Source: Lachnospiraceae bacterium
GTDB lineage: Bacteria > Bacillota > Clostridia > Lachnospirales > Lachnospiraceae
Direction of reading: 5' to 3'
DNA: 64,000 bases
Assembly (NCBI GenBank): GCA_029071325.1
Contig: JAIEAP010000044.1
Location: 19,045 to 83,044 of the forward strand
Below the pieces are notes generated by a model. That model saw only the letters and a program-made list of their open reading frames with translations. It was not told the DNA's origin and searched no databases. Positions within the stretch are counted from its first letter, which is position 1; every line of letters starts with the position of its first letter. The translations under genes and the position numbers were made by a program. Of this stretch, positions 53,645 through 63,700 are shown in pieces.

Positions 53645-54134
53645 GTTGAAAAAGAACAGTATAATAGCAGCAGGTGTGATTTTACTCATAGCCGTGCTCA
53701 TAGCTATTGGAGTTTTTGTATCCGGCAGTCTCCATGATGAAAAGGAGCCGGAAAATACAAATGGTGTTGTTGGTATTGTCTCCGATGGCTGGAGCACCGG
53801 TTTGGACGATCAGCCGACAGAAAGCGCAAGCATCCAGATTCCGGGGTACAGTATGGCAGAAATGAAAGAAGGGGATACCAGTCTTCATCTGAGTATCGGA
53901 AATCCAGAGGATAACAGCTGCGGATTTTATGCAACGCTTATGCTCGAGGACGGTACGGTGCTTTATGAATCCGAACTGCTGGCCCCGGGATACGGTCTGA
54001 CGGAGATTCCGCTGTCAGAAACCTTGCAAAAAGGAGAATATACGGCAGTTGTACTGTTTCAATGTGTTACATTGGATGATGCACATGCCCCGCTAAATTC
54101 TGCCGAATCGGAATTTACGCTAGTTGTCAAATGA
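53637..54134 (+). CDS. Membrane-anchored extracellular protein, function unknown
   Basis: The 165-residue protein has one N-terminal membrane segment (IIAAGVILLIAVLIAIGVFV), a short linker and a ~110-residue beta-rich outer domain (LHLSIGNPEDNSCGFYATLMLEDGTVLYESELLAPGYGLTEIPLSETLQKGEYTAVVLFQC). The latter resembles a small immunoglobulin-like fold; no family is recognised. Its start overlaps the end of the large GLUG protein by eight bases, and the two are probably coupled. Confidence 0.8.
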   Translation: MDKLKKNSIIAAGVILLIAVLIAIGVFVSGSLHDEKEPENTNGVVGIVSDGWSTGLDDQPTESASIQIPGYSMAEMKEGDTSLHLSIGNPEDNSCGFYATLMLEDGTVLYESELLAPGYGLTEIPLSETLQKGEYTAVVLFQCVTLDDAHAPLNSAESEFTLVVK

Positions 54135-54160
54135 TAGAACAGGAAAGAGGGACATTTTTT

Positions 54161-54808
54161 ATGAAAACAAAGAAAATATTTACTGCAGTACTTATCACAA
54201 GCCTGACGCTGGCCGCCACCATTTCAGTGGCGGCAGAGACCCTGACAAGTACGAAGGATTTAGATGAGACAGAAGTAACGGCACGCATTCTCGGCGAGAA
54301 TGAGCCGGGAGAGGTCAGCTATGTCGTAAGTATTCCGGATAAGATTGATTTTGGGACATTGGTGAAGCCGGCGGATGCAGGCGATTCCTTTGTAGAGATT
54401 CCTTATACGGTCAGAGCGGAAAAAATTACCGGACTAGATGATGCAGCCCATCAAAACTGGTATGTAAGGGTACAGGTAAGAGATAAGACGTATGAAATGG
54501 ATGAACAGGAGCAGTTTTACCTTTCACAGACAACGGCATCTTATCCGGAGGTTTCTACCGGAAAGCATACATTGCTCTATACTATTTGTCTCGGGGATAG
54601 TAATGCCAATGTAGAAGACAACACTAGCTTTAAGAACGAACACGGATTTAATATTGCATTTTTCCATAAGACGGGCGATGAAGTGACGGGTAAATTCCGC
54701 CTGAATCAGCACCAGCTTTATGGGAAGGATCTTAACGAATATGCCGGTGAATACTCAGGCAGTGCGGTATTCCATACGTCGATTGTTCATTCTGCAACCC
54801 AAAATTAG
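54161..54808 (+). CDS. Secreted beta-rich protein, function unknown
   Basis: The 215-residue protein has a signal peptide (IFTAVLITSLTLAATISVAA) and a beta-rich domain (VSYVVSIPDKIDFGTLVKPADAGDSFVEIPYTVRAEKITG). The pattern IPDKIDFGTL is found in secreted Firmicute proteins akin to WxL or pilin-like surface proteins. No anchor is seen. AGGAAAGAGGG precedes ATG 54161. It is third in the surface-protein locus. Confidence 0.75.
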   Translation: MKTKKIFTAVLITSLTLAATISVAAETLTSTKDLDETEVTARILGENEPGEVSYVVSIPDKIDFGTLVKPADAGDSFVEIPYTVRAEKITGLDDAAHQNWYVRVQVRDKTYEMDEQEQFYLSQTTASYPEVSTGKHTLLYTICLGDSNANVEDNTSFKNEHGFNIAFFHKTGDEVTGKFRLNQHQLYGKDLNEYAGEYSGSAVFHTSIVHSATQN

Positions 54809-54846
54809 AATGGCGGCTAATATCTTACATAGGGGATCTGTTCATC

Positions 54847-55236
54847 ATGAAAAATGGTAAACGATTAAAAATAATGTTGTCTGGTTTGATAATGATACAA
54901 TCATTTTTTCTGCCGTATGCATTACCGGAGGCTATGGTGTCCACCGCGTTTTCTGATAACAGTGGAGGTGTCCTTGTGGCAAAAGCAGGGCAGACCGATG
55001 TCTCTGCACATATCGTTTCGGAAGATTCCGAACAGACAGATTCGCCGCAGGGTGATGAAATAGATGGGAATACAGACGGGACGGGAGAGTCCGCCAAGGT
55101 GGAGGATGTAGTTGCGACGGGAGATGATCTGTCAGGTGCCATATTGCTGAGCAATATGACAGTAATATCGGGAATTGTAATGATTTTGTTTTTGAGCGTG
55201 AGAAAGCGGCATACAAAAAACCCTTGTTTTCGATGA
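54847..55236 (+). CDS. Small secreted protein with sorting-type C-terminus
   Basis: The 129-residue protein has an N-terminal hydrophobic segment (IMLSGLIMIQSFFLPYALPEAM), an acidic middle (EDSEQTDSPQGDEIDGNTDG) and an end of VVATGDDLSG, a hydrophobic span (AILLSNMTVISGIVMILFLSV) and RKRH. This end resembles that of the large GLUG protein (KTGDD plus hydrophobic plus basic). The last codons also form the stem of the terminator. Confidence 0.75.
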   Translation: MKNGKRLKIMLSGLIMIQSFFLPYALPEAMVSTAFSDNSGGVLVAKAGQTDVSAHIVSEDSEQTDSPQGDEIDGNTDGTGESAKVEDVVATGDDLSGAILLSNMTVISGIVMILFLSVRKRHTKNPCFR

Positions 55237-55250
55237 AAGCAGGGGTTTTT
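55216..55250 (+). terminator. Terminator overlapping the gene end
   Basis: AAAACCCTTG pairs with CAGGGGTTTT (one G-U), followed by T residues. Its 5' arm is inside the last codons of the preceding gene. Confidence 0.8.
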
Positions 55251-55305
55251 GATGTTAGAATATATTTGGGCAGTCTTATTAAGATTAAGAATAACAGATG
55301 AAATC

Positions 55306-55348
55306 AAAAAAAATTCCTGAAATCCGGATAAACACTGAATTTCAAGAA
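55306..55348 (-). terminator. Terminator of tRNA-Glu
   Basis: On the minus strand TTCTTGAAAT (55348-55339) pairs with ATTTCAGGAA (55323-55314), one G-U pair, followed by T8 (55313-55306). Confidence 0.8.
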
Positions 55349-55380
55349 CTTTTCTGGGTTGGGCTGTTATGAACAGTCAG

Positions 55381-55452
55381 CAGTTCGTAGGGGAATCGAA
55401 CCCCTGTTTCCGCCGTGAGAGGGCGGCGTCTTAACCGCTTGACCAACGAACC
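55381..55452 (-). tRNA. tRNA-Glu (anticodon CTC)
   Basis: Read on the minus strand it forms a full cloverleaf starting GGTTCGT and ending ACGAACTG, with the anticodon stem CCGCC/GGCGG and loop CTCTCAC giving anticodon CTC, and the T-arm GGGGTTCGATTCCCC. No CCA is encoded. It has its own promoter and terminator. The remainder of 55237-55603 contains those sites and the pullulanase leader. Confidence 0.97.
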
Positions 55453-55463
55453 GGACAAGTGAT

Positions 55464-55492
55464 ACTATACCATGATATTTTACAAAATGCAA
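55464..55492 (-). promoter_or_regulatory. Promoter of tRNA-Glu
   Basis: On the minus strand TTGCAT (55492-55487), 17 bases and TATAGT (55469-55464) with TGG before the -10. Transcription should begin a few bases upstream of the mature 5' end. Confidence 0.8.
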
Positions 55493-55603
55493 GCTTTTTT
55501 TGAAAAAAAATTGACAAACCGGAATTTGGTTGATTCTGCCGTCTATCTATGGCAAAATATAGGAAAGGAGTTATCATTACTATATAATGCTAAGGAGGTA
55601 TAT

Positions 55604-58327
55604 ATGAAAAGACGATTCAAAGCTTTATCACTGGCAGTGCTGATGCTTCTCATGACAGTCGTTACTGTATTGGCAGACACGGCAGTCGTGTGGGCGGATG
55701 ATCTGGTCATCAAGCTGCATTACCACAGAGAAGACGACAACTACGAAGGATGGACTGTCTGGATGTGGGAAGATGGCGGCGAAGGAGGCGATTACGCCTT
55801 TGAAGATGTGGACGGAGAGATGGTAGCGTCCAAGGTTGTGACGCCGGGAATCAGTTCGGTAGGTTTTATTGTGCGGACCGCGGATTGGACGAAGGATGTG
55901 GATATGGATCAGTTTATCGACATCTCGGAAATGGTATCCGGCGAGGTACATATTTATGTGGAATCCGGTGTGGAAGGCTACGCCAAGGAATATGGAGAAA
56001 ATGCTGTGACTGGAACCAAGCTTTCCTCGGCAAAATATGATGGCGAGGGCGCCGTTACCGTTGTAATGACGGGGGCGATCGAAGGAGATTTAAATAGTGC
56101 GTTTACCGTAAAGGGATCCGACGGAACGGTGGGTATCACAGAGGTGACGGAGGCTGGACAGTTTACATATACGGTGTCTCTGGCTGAACCGCTGGATGCA
56201 TCAGGAACTTACAGCATCACCTATGATGGAAACGATTATAATATTATTATTCCAAGTATCTATTCTACCCCGGAATTTGAGGCGGAATACACCTACAGCG
56301 GAGATGATCTGGGAGCAACATGGACTGCCGAAAAGACGACATTCCGTGTGTGGGCGCCTACGGCGCAGAGCGTAACCCTCAATCTCTATGAGTCCGGTAC
56401 GCCGGATACGGATGACCGTATAGAGGAGATTCCTATGACGGCAGACGTGAACGGTACCTGGGTTGCAGAGAAGTCGGGGGATATAAACGGTGTGTATTAC
56501 ACTTACAGCGTAAACGTAAATAACACAGTAAACGAGGCGTGTGATCCTTATGCCAGGACTACCGGCGTCAACGGAAAACGTGCCATGGTTATTGATCTTG
56601 CATCGACGAATCCCGAGAACTGGGATTCCGACGGCAATCCCAATGCCGGCATGAATTACACCGATGCAGTTATCTATGAGCTGCATGTGAGGGATTTATC
56701 GGTGGATGAAAGCTCAGGTATATCCAACAAGGGCAAGTTTTTGGGATTGATTGAGACAGGTACTACAACGAAATCCGGCATTCCTACCGGTTTGGATCAT
56801 ATCAAGGATCTGGGGATTACGCATCTGCATCTTCTGCCTTCTTATGATTATGGCTCTGTAGATGAGACTATGCTGGATAAACCGCAGTTTAACTGGGGAT
56901 ATGATCCGGTCAACTATAATGTGCCGGAGGGCTCTTACTCTACGGATCCCTATCACGGGGAGGTTCGTGTCAATGAGATGAAGCAGATGGTGCAGGGGCT
57001 GCATGAGAACAATATCAGTGTTGTCATGGATGTGGTATATAACCATGTACAGAGTGCTTCTGACTTCTGCTTTAACCAGATCGTACCCGGATATTTTTCG
57101 CGTATTGATGATGAAGGCAAATATTCCAGCGGCTCAGGCTGTGGAAATGATACGGCTTCCGAGCGTTCTATGGTGAAGAAATACATCGTGGATTCCGTGA
57201 ATTACTGGGCGGATGAGTATCACATTGACGGCTTCCGTTTTGACCTGGTGGGTCTTATTGACACGGAAACCATGAACGAAGTGATCGAGACGGTGCATCA
57301 GAATCATCCGGATGTGATATTCTACGGAGAGGGCTGGACCATGGATACTACTCTGACGAAAGATGGTTACACCATGACTACTCAGGTGAACTCCACGGAA
57401 GTTCCGGGAATGGCATTCTTCAGCGATACCCTTCGTGATGGGTTGAAGGGAAATGTATTTAATGTATCGGAACCGGGATTTATTTCCGGGGCAGAAGGTC
57501 TTGAGAGCACGATTATTGATTGCTTTATGGGACAGGCGACAGGCTGGTGCACAACGCCTTCCCAGAGTGTGAACTATGCATCCTGTCATGATAACCTTAC
57601 CATGATAGACCGTATTACACGCTCAACCCCCAGTGATTCCAGAGAGGATCGTGTCCGCATGAATAATCTGGCGGCAGTGGTATACATGACTTCTGAGGGT
57701 ATTCCCTTCCTGCAGGCAGGTGAAGAAATGCTGCGTACCAAGGTGACTGCTGCCGGCGGGTTTGATGAGAACAGCTACGCTTCTCCGGACAGCGTCAACA
57801 ATCTGAAATGGGATGATCTGGACCAGGAAGAGTACATGAATGTGTACAATTATTACAAGGGGCTGATCGCGTTCCGCAAGGCGCACGGCGTTCTCCGCCT
57901 GACTACAGCGGAGGATGTAAATGAGCACGTTACTCCGGTAGAGGGGATGGATCCCAACGTGGTTGCATTTGATATCACCGGCGGCATCAACGGCGAGACC
58001 GCAGAGGGTATTTATGTGGTATTCAATGCAAACAAAGAAGAGAAGGAAATCTCTCTTCCGGAAGGAAGCTGGAACGTGTGCATCAATGATACGCAGGCTG
58101 GCACCGAGGCGATTGAGACGGTAAGCGGCAAAGTGACGGTGGCTCCGATATCCGCAATGGTATTGGTGAAGGATGCCTCTATGGCGGCAGGCGGCGACAG
58201 TTCCGTCAATACTTCTGATACAGACAGGGCGGGTACGAATCCATGGGGAGCATTGATATTTGTGATTGTTCTGACAGCGGCGCTGGTAGGTGCGGCAGTA
58301 TTGCAGAATAGACGTAAGCGCTCCTAA
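55604..58327 (+). CDS. pulA: Cell-surface type I pullulanase
   Basis: The 907-residue GH13 enzyme has a signal peptide (LAVLMLLMTVVTVLADTAVVWA), an N-terminal CBM41 (LVIKLHYHREDDNYEGWTVWMWEDG), a CBM48-type domain (TTFRVWAPTAQSVTLNLYE), the pullulanase signature FNWGYDPVNYNVPEGSY (about 429) and GH13 regions DVVYNHV, GFRFDLVGLID (nucleophile Asp), YGEGW (acid/base Glu) and SCHDN. It cleaves alpha-1,6 branches in pullulan and starch. The C-terminus has a membrane segment (GALIFVIVLTAALVGAAVL) and RRKRS, so it stays on the membrane or wall. AAGGAGG sets ATG 55604. It should feed the maltodextrin importer encoded at 33268-36488. Confidence 0.95.
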   Translation: MKRRFKALSLAVLMLLMTVVTVLADTAVVWADDLVIKLHYHREDDNYEGWTVWMWEDGGEGGDYAFEDVDGEMVASKVVTPGISSVGFIVRTADWTKDVDMDQFIDISEMVSGEVHIYVESGVEGYAKEYGENAVTGTKLSSAKYDGEGAVTVVMTGAIEGDLNSAFTVKGSDGTVGITEVTEAGQFTYTVSLAEPLDASGTYSITYDGNDYNIIIPSIYSTPEFEAEYTYSGDDLGATWTAEKTTFRVWAPTAQSVTLNLYESGTPDTDDRIEEIPMTADVNGTWVAEKSGDINGVYYTYSVNVNNTVNEACDPYARTTGVNGKRAMVIDLASTNPENWDSDGNPNAGMNYTDAVIYELHVRDLSVDESSGISNKGKFLGLIETGTTTKSGIPTGLDHIKDLGITHLHLLPSYDYGSVDETMLDKPQFNWGYDPVNYNVPEGSYSTDPYHGEVRVNEMKQMVQGLHENNISVVMDVVYNHVQSASDFCFNQIVPGYFSRIDDEGKYSSGSGCGNDTASERSMVKKYIVDSVNYWADEYHIDGFRFDLVGLIDTETMNEVIETVHQNHPDVIFYGEGWTMDTTLTKDGYTMTTQVNSTEVPGMAFFSDTLRDGLKGNVFNVSEPGFISGAEGLESTIIDCFMGQATGWCTTPSQSVNYASCHDNLTMIDRITRSTPSDSREDRVRMNNLAAVVYMTSEGIPFLQAGEEMLRTKVTAAGGFDENSYASPDSVNNLKWDDLDQEEYMNVYNYYKGLIAFRKAHGVLRLTTAEDVNEHVTPVEGMDPNVVAFDITGGINGETAEGIYVVFNANKEEKEISLPEGSWNVCINDTQAGTEAIETVSGKVTVAPISAMVLVKDASMAAGGDSSVNTSDTDRAGTNPWGALIFVIVLTAALVGAAVLQNRRKRS

Positions 58328-58334
58328 AAAACGC

Positions 58335-58362
58335 TTGCATTTCTATAGAATCGTGGTATAAT
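58335..58362 (+). promoter_or_regulatory. Promoter of the rimP-nusA-infB operon
   Basis: TTGCAT (58335-58340), 16 bases, TATAAT (58357-58362) with an extended TGG before the -10. Confidence 0.8.
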
Positions 58363-58388
58363 TATCCATGAACATGATAGTTAAGACA

Positions 58389-58417
58389 TTGAGAGTGGGC
58401 TTTTGGTCCACTCTCAA
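58389..58417 (+). promoter_or_regulatory. Leader hairpin of the nusA operon
   Basis: TTGAGAGTGG (58389-58398) pairs perfectly with CCACTCTCAA (58408-58417) in the ~125-base untranslated leader. Weak T-rich sequence follows (TTCGTTGTTG), so attenuation is possible, perhaps with NusA feedback. Confidence 0.6.
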
Positions 58418-58495
58418 TTCGTTGTTGTGCATCCGAAGGAAACTGCCGGAGCAGATTTCGTAGGTTGTGAAAAGAAAATATGGAAAGGTGGTTAC

Positions 58496-58963
58496 ATGTC
58501 CAGAAAAGAGAGTTACGAACAAAGAACGGAGGAACTGATACAGCCAATCCTTGCGCGGATGCAGTTTGAACTGGTGGATGTAGAGTATGTGAAGGAAGGT
58601 GCTGACTGGTATCTTCGTGCCTACATCGACAAGGAAGGCGGAATTACAGTGAATGACTGTGAGGCAGTGGCGAGGGAGATGAACGAAATACTGGACCGGG
58701 AGGATTATGTGGACGGTTCTTATATCTTTGAGGTGAGTTCACCGGGACTTGGCAGACCGCTGAAGAAGGAGAAGGATTATGAGAGGGCCATGGGGAAGGA
58801 ACTTGAGATCAGGACTTACCAGGCAATCGATCATGAAAAGGAATTTTACGGCGTACTGCGTGCATATGATGCGGATACAGTTACCATTGAGGAGGAATCC
58901 GGAGTGGAACGCACCTTCCATAAGAAAGAAATCGCATTGATAAGACTTGCATTTGACTTTTGA
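58496..58963 (+). CDS. rimP: Ribosome maturation factor RimP
   Basis: The 155-residue protein has the two-domain RimP form: MQFELVDVEYVKEGADWYLRAYIDKEGGITVNDCEAVAREMNEILD and the SSPGLGRPLKKEKDYERAMGKELEIRTYQ segment. It assists 30S subunit assembly. AAAGGTGG precedes ATG 58496. It is first in the operon with nusA, rnpM, ylxQ, infB and rbfA, the standard Firmicute order. Confidence 0.95.
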   Translation: MSRKESYEQRTEELIQPILARMQFELVDVEYVKEGADWYLRAYIDKEGGITVNDCEAVAREMNEILDREDYVDGSYIFEVSSPGLGRPLKKEKDYERAMGKELEIRTYQAIDHEKEFYGVLRAYDADTVTIEEESGVERTFHKKEIALIRLAFDF

Positions 58964-59000
58964 CATACAACTTAGAAATAACAAAATAGGAGGATAAAAA

Positions 59001-60200
59001 ATGAATAACGAGTTGTTGGAAGCATTGAACATACTGGAGCAGGAGAAGAACATCAGTAAAGAAACATTACTGGAAGCAATCGAAAACTCACTGTTGACTG
59101 CCTGCAAGAATCATTTTGGCAAAGCAGATAACATTAAAGTAAATATCAACCCGGAAACCTGTGAATTTCATGTATACGCGGAGAAGACCGTGGTGGAGCA
59201 GGTGGAGGATGACTGTACTCAGATCAGCCTTGCAAATGCCCAGATGATAGACTCTAAGTATGTGCTGGATGATATCGTGAATGTGGAGGTGAAGTCCAAA
59301 GAATTCGGACGTATCGCTACGCAGAATGCCAAAAACGTGATTTTGCAGAAGATTCGTGAGGAGGAGCGCAAGGTTATTTACGGTCAGTATTACAGCATGG
59401 AGAAGGATGTGGTGACCGGAATCGTGCAGCGTCATATCGGAAGGAATATTTCCATTAATCTGGGTAAGGCAGATGCTATCTTAACAGAAAATGAGCAGGT
59501 GAAGGGCGAGGTGTTTAAGCCCACCGAGCGCATTAAGGTATACATTCTGGAGGTGAAGGCAACACCTAAGGGACCGAAGATTCTGGTATCCAGAACGCAT
59601 CCCGAACTGGTCAAACGCCTGTTTGAAGCGGAAGTGACGGAGGTAAAAGAAGGCATTGTGGAGATCAAGAGCATTGCCAGAGAGGCTGGAAGCAGAACGA
59701 AGATTGCGGTATATTCCAATGACCCGGATGTAGATGCCGTAGGCGCCTGCGTCGGTATGAACGGGGCAAGGGTCAATGCCATTGTAAATGAGCTGTGCGG
59801 CGAAAAGATTGATATCATTACATGGAATGAGAATCCGGCCATGCTGATTGAAAATGCACTGAGTCCGGCAAAGGTTATTTCCGTTATTGCGGATGGGGAG
59901 GAGAAGACCGCAAAGGTTGTAGTTCCCGATTATCAGTTGTCTCTTGCTATCGGAAGAGAGGGACAGAATGCCAGACTGGCGGCGAGGCTTACAGGCTTTA
60001 AGATCGACATCAAGAGCGAGACCCAGGCTAGAGAATCCGGAGATTTCATCGATTATGAGAATGATTACGAGGATGAGGATTACGAGGAGTACGACGGCGA
60101 ATATGAGGGCGAGTATGAGGATGGATATGAGGGTGAGTACGATGGCGAGTACAGTGAAGAATATGCAGAAGCTGGTGAAGGCATAGATGGCGACGAATAA
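59001..60200 (+). CDS. nusA: Transcription termination/antitermination factor NusA
   Basis: The 399-residue protein has the N-terminal RNA polymerase-binding domain ([31 protein letters not shown]), an S1 domain ([25 protein letters not shown]) and two KH domains ([44 protein letters not shown]). The last ~50 residues are a highly acidic E/D/Y/G repeat ([20 protein letters not shown]), which is unusual in length for a Firmicute NusA. AGGAGG precedes the start. The 3' end overlaps rnpM by 14 bases. Confidence 0.97.
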   Translation: MNNELLEALNILEQEKNISKETLLEAIENSLLTACKNHFGKADNIKVNINPETCEFHVYAEKTVVEQVEDDCTQISLANAQMIDSKYVLDDIVNVEVKSKEFGRIATQNAKNVILQKIREEERKVIYGQYYSMEKDVVTGIVQRHIGRNISINLGKADAILTENEQVKGEVFKPTERIKVYILEVKATPKGPKILVSRTHPELVKRLFEAEVTEVKEGIVEIKSIAREAGSRTKIAVYSNDPDVDAVGACVGMNGARVNAIVNELCGEKIDIITWNENPAMLIENALSPAKVISVIADGEEKTAKVVVPDYQLSLAIGREGQNARLAARLTGFKIDIKSETQARESGDFIDYENDYEDEDYEEYDGEYEGEYEDGYEGEYDGEYSEEYAEAGEGIDGDE

Positions 60201-60465
60201 GAAAATTCCGATGCGCAAATGTGTGGGCTGCAATGAAATGAAAAGCAAGAAAGAGCTGATCCGTGTGATCCATACTCCGGAGGACACTATCGTGGTGGAT
60301 GATACCGGAAGGAAAAACGGAAGAGGCGCATACATCTGCCCAAGGATGGACTGTTTTATGGCAGCCAGGAAAAGTAAGGGTTTGGAGCGGTCATTGAAAA
60401 TGACAATTCCGGAAGACGTTTACGAGGAATTGCAAAAGGAGATGAAAGCGGTTGAGACCAGATAA
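60187..60465 (+). CDS. rnpM: RNase P modulator RnpM (YlxR)
   Basis: The 92-residue protein has the YlxR pattern: PMRKCVGCNEMKSKKELIRVIHTPEDTIVVDDTGRKNGRGAYICPRMDCFMAARKSKGLERSL. YlxR/RnpM binds RNase P RNA and modulates it in Bacillus. It lies in its standard place between nusA and ylxQ, overlapping nusA by 14 bases and ylxQ by a few codons. Confidence 0.95.
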   Translation: MATNKKIPMRKCVGCNEMKSKKELIRVIHTPEDTIVVDDTGRKNGRGAYICPRMDCFMAARKSKGLERSLKMTIPEDVYEELQKEMKAVETR

Positions 60466-60775
60466 AGTATTATCATTGTTGGGAATCGCAGCAAAATCCG
60501 GCAGCGTGGCGAGCGGAGAATTTTCGACAGAGAAGGCAGTAAAGGAACAAAATGCATATTTGGTGATTGCGGCATCGGATGCCTCGGATAATACCAGAAA
60601 GCATTTTAAGGATATGTGTTCCTTTCGCAGCATTCCATATTATGTATATGCCGACAAAGACTCTCTGGGGCATTGCATCGGGAAGGAATTTCGGGCATCG
60701 GTAGCAGTGACCAACGAAGGACTTGCCAAAGCAATTGAAAAACAACTGAAAACGGATCACATAACAACTGAATAA
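60452..60775 (+). CDS. ylxQ: L7Ae-family RNA-binding protein YlxQ
   Basis: The 107-residue protein has the L7Ae/L30e fold signature ([79 protein letters not shown]). It likely binds kink-turn RNA. The start is TTG at 60452, with AAAGGAG about nine bases upstream; it overlaps rnpM. Confidence 0.93.
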   Translation: MRPDKVLSLLGIAAKSGSVASGEFSTEKAVKEQNAYLVIAASDASDNTRKHFKDMCSFRSIPYYVYADKDSLGHCIGKEFRASVAVTNEGLAKAIEKQLKTDHITTE

Positions 60776-60791
60776 CGGAGGTAGTAAATAT

Positions 60792-63700
60792 ATGGCAAAA
60801 TTGAGAGTATATGAACTCGCAAAAGAATTGGATATAAAGCCGCAGGAAGTTCTTGAGGCGCTTAAAGGAACGCAGTACGAAGTGAAAACAGCAAGCAACG
60901 GTATTGAGGATGACGCTCAGAAACTGGTGCGTGCAAAGTTTTCAGGTGGTGCGTCCGGGGATGCCGGAATGAAGGCCAAGAAGCTGGAAGCAGCGCCAAA
61001 AACAGATGCGGCGCCGAAGGCAGAACCGGCTGCAGCAACACAGGAGCCCAAGAAGGAAGCCGGTGAAGTAAAACCTGCGGTGCAGGGGAAGCCGAAGAAG
61101 AAGGCAAGTATCTCTGCGGTTTTCAATCCGCAGAACAGTAAGATCAATCCCGGAAGCAGACGTCAGGCATATCATACCAATGCCAGAACGCCCGAGCGCA
61201 GACCTGCAGGGGCAAGACCTGCAGGGGCAGGCGTTCCCGGAGCAGGTATGGCGGCACGGGGGCCGGAGCGTAGACCGGTGACACCGGGAGCGCTGGAGAG
61301 AAAAGTGGTAAATCAAGCAGCGTCAGAGGCGCGTGCTGTGGAGCCGAAGCCTTCTGAGATAAAGCCTTCAGAGATCAAAGCTACGGAAGTGAAACCGGCA
61401 GTGGCGCCGATGGAGGCAAAACAGGCAGAGGAAAAGCAGACCTTGCAGAGCGCTGCACCGGTAAAAGCCCCGGAAATGAAACCGGTGGAGCGGCGTGAGA
61501 TCAGCACCTCTGATGGTGAGAAGAGAGTGTTGACAAATCGCCCGCAGGGAGAGCGTGTAAGTAACAACAATAACCGCCCGCAGGGAGACCGCAATGTGCG
61601 TCCGCAGGGAGACAGACCCTATGGCAGCCGCCCGCAGGGAGACCGGAATGGCCGTCCGCAGGGAGACAGACCCTATGGCAGCCGTCCCCAGGGAGATCGG
61701 AATGGCCGTCCCCAGGGAGACAGACCCTATGGCAATCGTTCACAGGGAGATAGACCTTATGGCAGCCGTCCCCAGGGAGATCGGAACGGCCGTCCCCAGG
61801 GAGACAGACCCTATGGCAGCCGTCCCCAGGGAGACCGGGGAAGAGGCGGCTTTAACGGAAGGAATGGCGGCGGAAGACTGGATCAGGAACTCAACCGTTT
61901 CAATAAGGATGCCGTACAGACAGGGCCGGATGAACTGCGCAAAGAGAGCCGCGAGAACCGTGACAGAGACAACAACCGCAGAAAGCAGAATACGGATCGC
62001 GATAAGCTGGGCAAGAAGCAGGAGCGTTATGTAAATCTGGAGAAGAATGGCGGGAAGAAGAAGCATACGCCGCAGCCCAGGCCCAAGGAAGAAGATACCA
62101 TCCGTTCGATCACTCTGCCGGAGCGCATGACCATCAAGGAACTGGCTGAGAAGATGAAGGTGCAGACATCCGAGATTATCAAAAAGCTGTTCTTAAAAGG
62201 GCAGATGGTGACGGTGAACCAGGAAATAGATTATGATAACGCGGAAGAAATTGCACTGGAGTTCAACTGCATTGCAGAACCGGAGGAGAAGATCGACGTC
62301 ATCGCAGAGCTTCTGAAGGAAGAAGAAGAGGACGAGAAGGATCTTGTGGCAAGACCTCCCGTTGTCTGTGTTATGGGTCATGTCGATCATGGTAAGACTT
62401 CTCTGCTGGATGCGATCCGTGATACCAGAGTGACCGACCGCGAGGCAGGAGGAATCACGCAGCATATCGGCGCTTATGTGGTAAGTATCAATGGGCAGAA
62501 GATCACCTTCTTAGATACACCGGGACATGAGGCATTTACCGCTATGCGTATGCGCGGGGCAAAGTCTACGGATATCGCGATCCTGGTAGTTGCGGCGGAT
62601 GACGGTGTTATGCCTCAAACGGTAGAGGCGATCAACCATGCCAAAGCAGCCGGTATTGAGATCATTGTTGCCATCAATAAGATCGATAAACCCAATGCAA
62701 ATATCGACAGGGTAAAACAGGAATTATCCGAGTATGAGTTGATTCCTGAGGATTGGGGCGGAAGCACGATCTTTGTTCCGGTATCCGCACATACCCATGA
62801 AGGTATTGACCAGTTATTGGAAATGATTCTTCTGACTGCGGAGGTCAGCGAACTTCGGGCAAATCCGAACCGCAAGGCGAGAGGCGTCATCATTGAAGCA
62901 CAGTTGGACAAAGGACGGGGTGCAGTTGCCACGGTTTTGGTGCAAAAGGGTACGCTGGAAGTCGGGCAGCCGATTGCCTGCGGCAGTGCATACGGTAAGG
63001 TGCGCGCCATGGTTGACGATAAGGGACGCCGGGTGAAAACGGCAGATCCGTCCACTCCGGTAGAGATTCTTGGATTGTCCAGCGTGCCGGAGGCAGGCGA
63101 GACCTTTGTTGTCTGTGAAAATGAAAAAGATGCAAGAAGCTTTGCAGAGACATATATTTCCGAAGGAAAGGTAAAACTGTTAGAGGAGACCCGTTCCAGA
63201 ATGTCCTTAGACGATCTGTTCTCGCAGATACAGTCCGGCGATGTGAAGGAACTCAACATTATTGTGAAGGCTGATGTGCAGGGCTCGGTAGAGGCAGTGA
63301 AGCAGAGTCTGGTGAAGCTGTCCAACGATGAGGTCGTGGTGAAGATCATCCATGGCGGTGTTGGCGCTATCAACGAATCAGATGTCATCCTTGCATCTGC
63401 TTCCAATGCTATCATCATCGGCTTTAATGTGAGACCGGACCCCACCGCCAAAGTTACTGCGGACAATCAGGGCGTGGATGTGCGGCTCTATAAGGTCATT
63501 TATAACGCAATTGAAGATGTGGAAGCGGCTATGAAGGGAATGCTGGATCCTGTTTTCGAGGAGAAGGTGATCGGTCACGCAGAGGTACGTCAGATATTCA
63601 AGGCGTCCGGTGTGGGAAATATCGCAGGCTCTTATGTGCTGGATGGAACCTTCGAGCGCGGCTGCAAGGTACGCATCAGCAGGGAAGGTACACAGATATT

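Noticed and set aside
61550..61850. Possible CRISPR-like array in the infB repeats
   Set aside because: The repeats are contiguous, in frame, of variable length and without unique spacers. They are coding low-complexity sequence.
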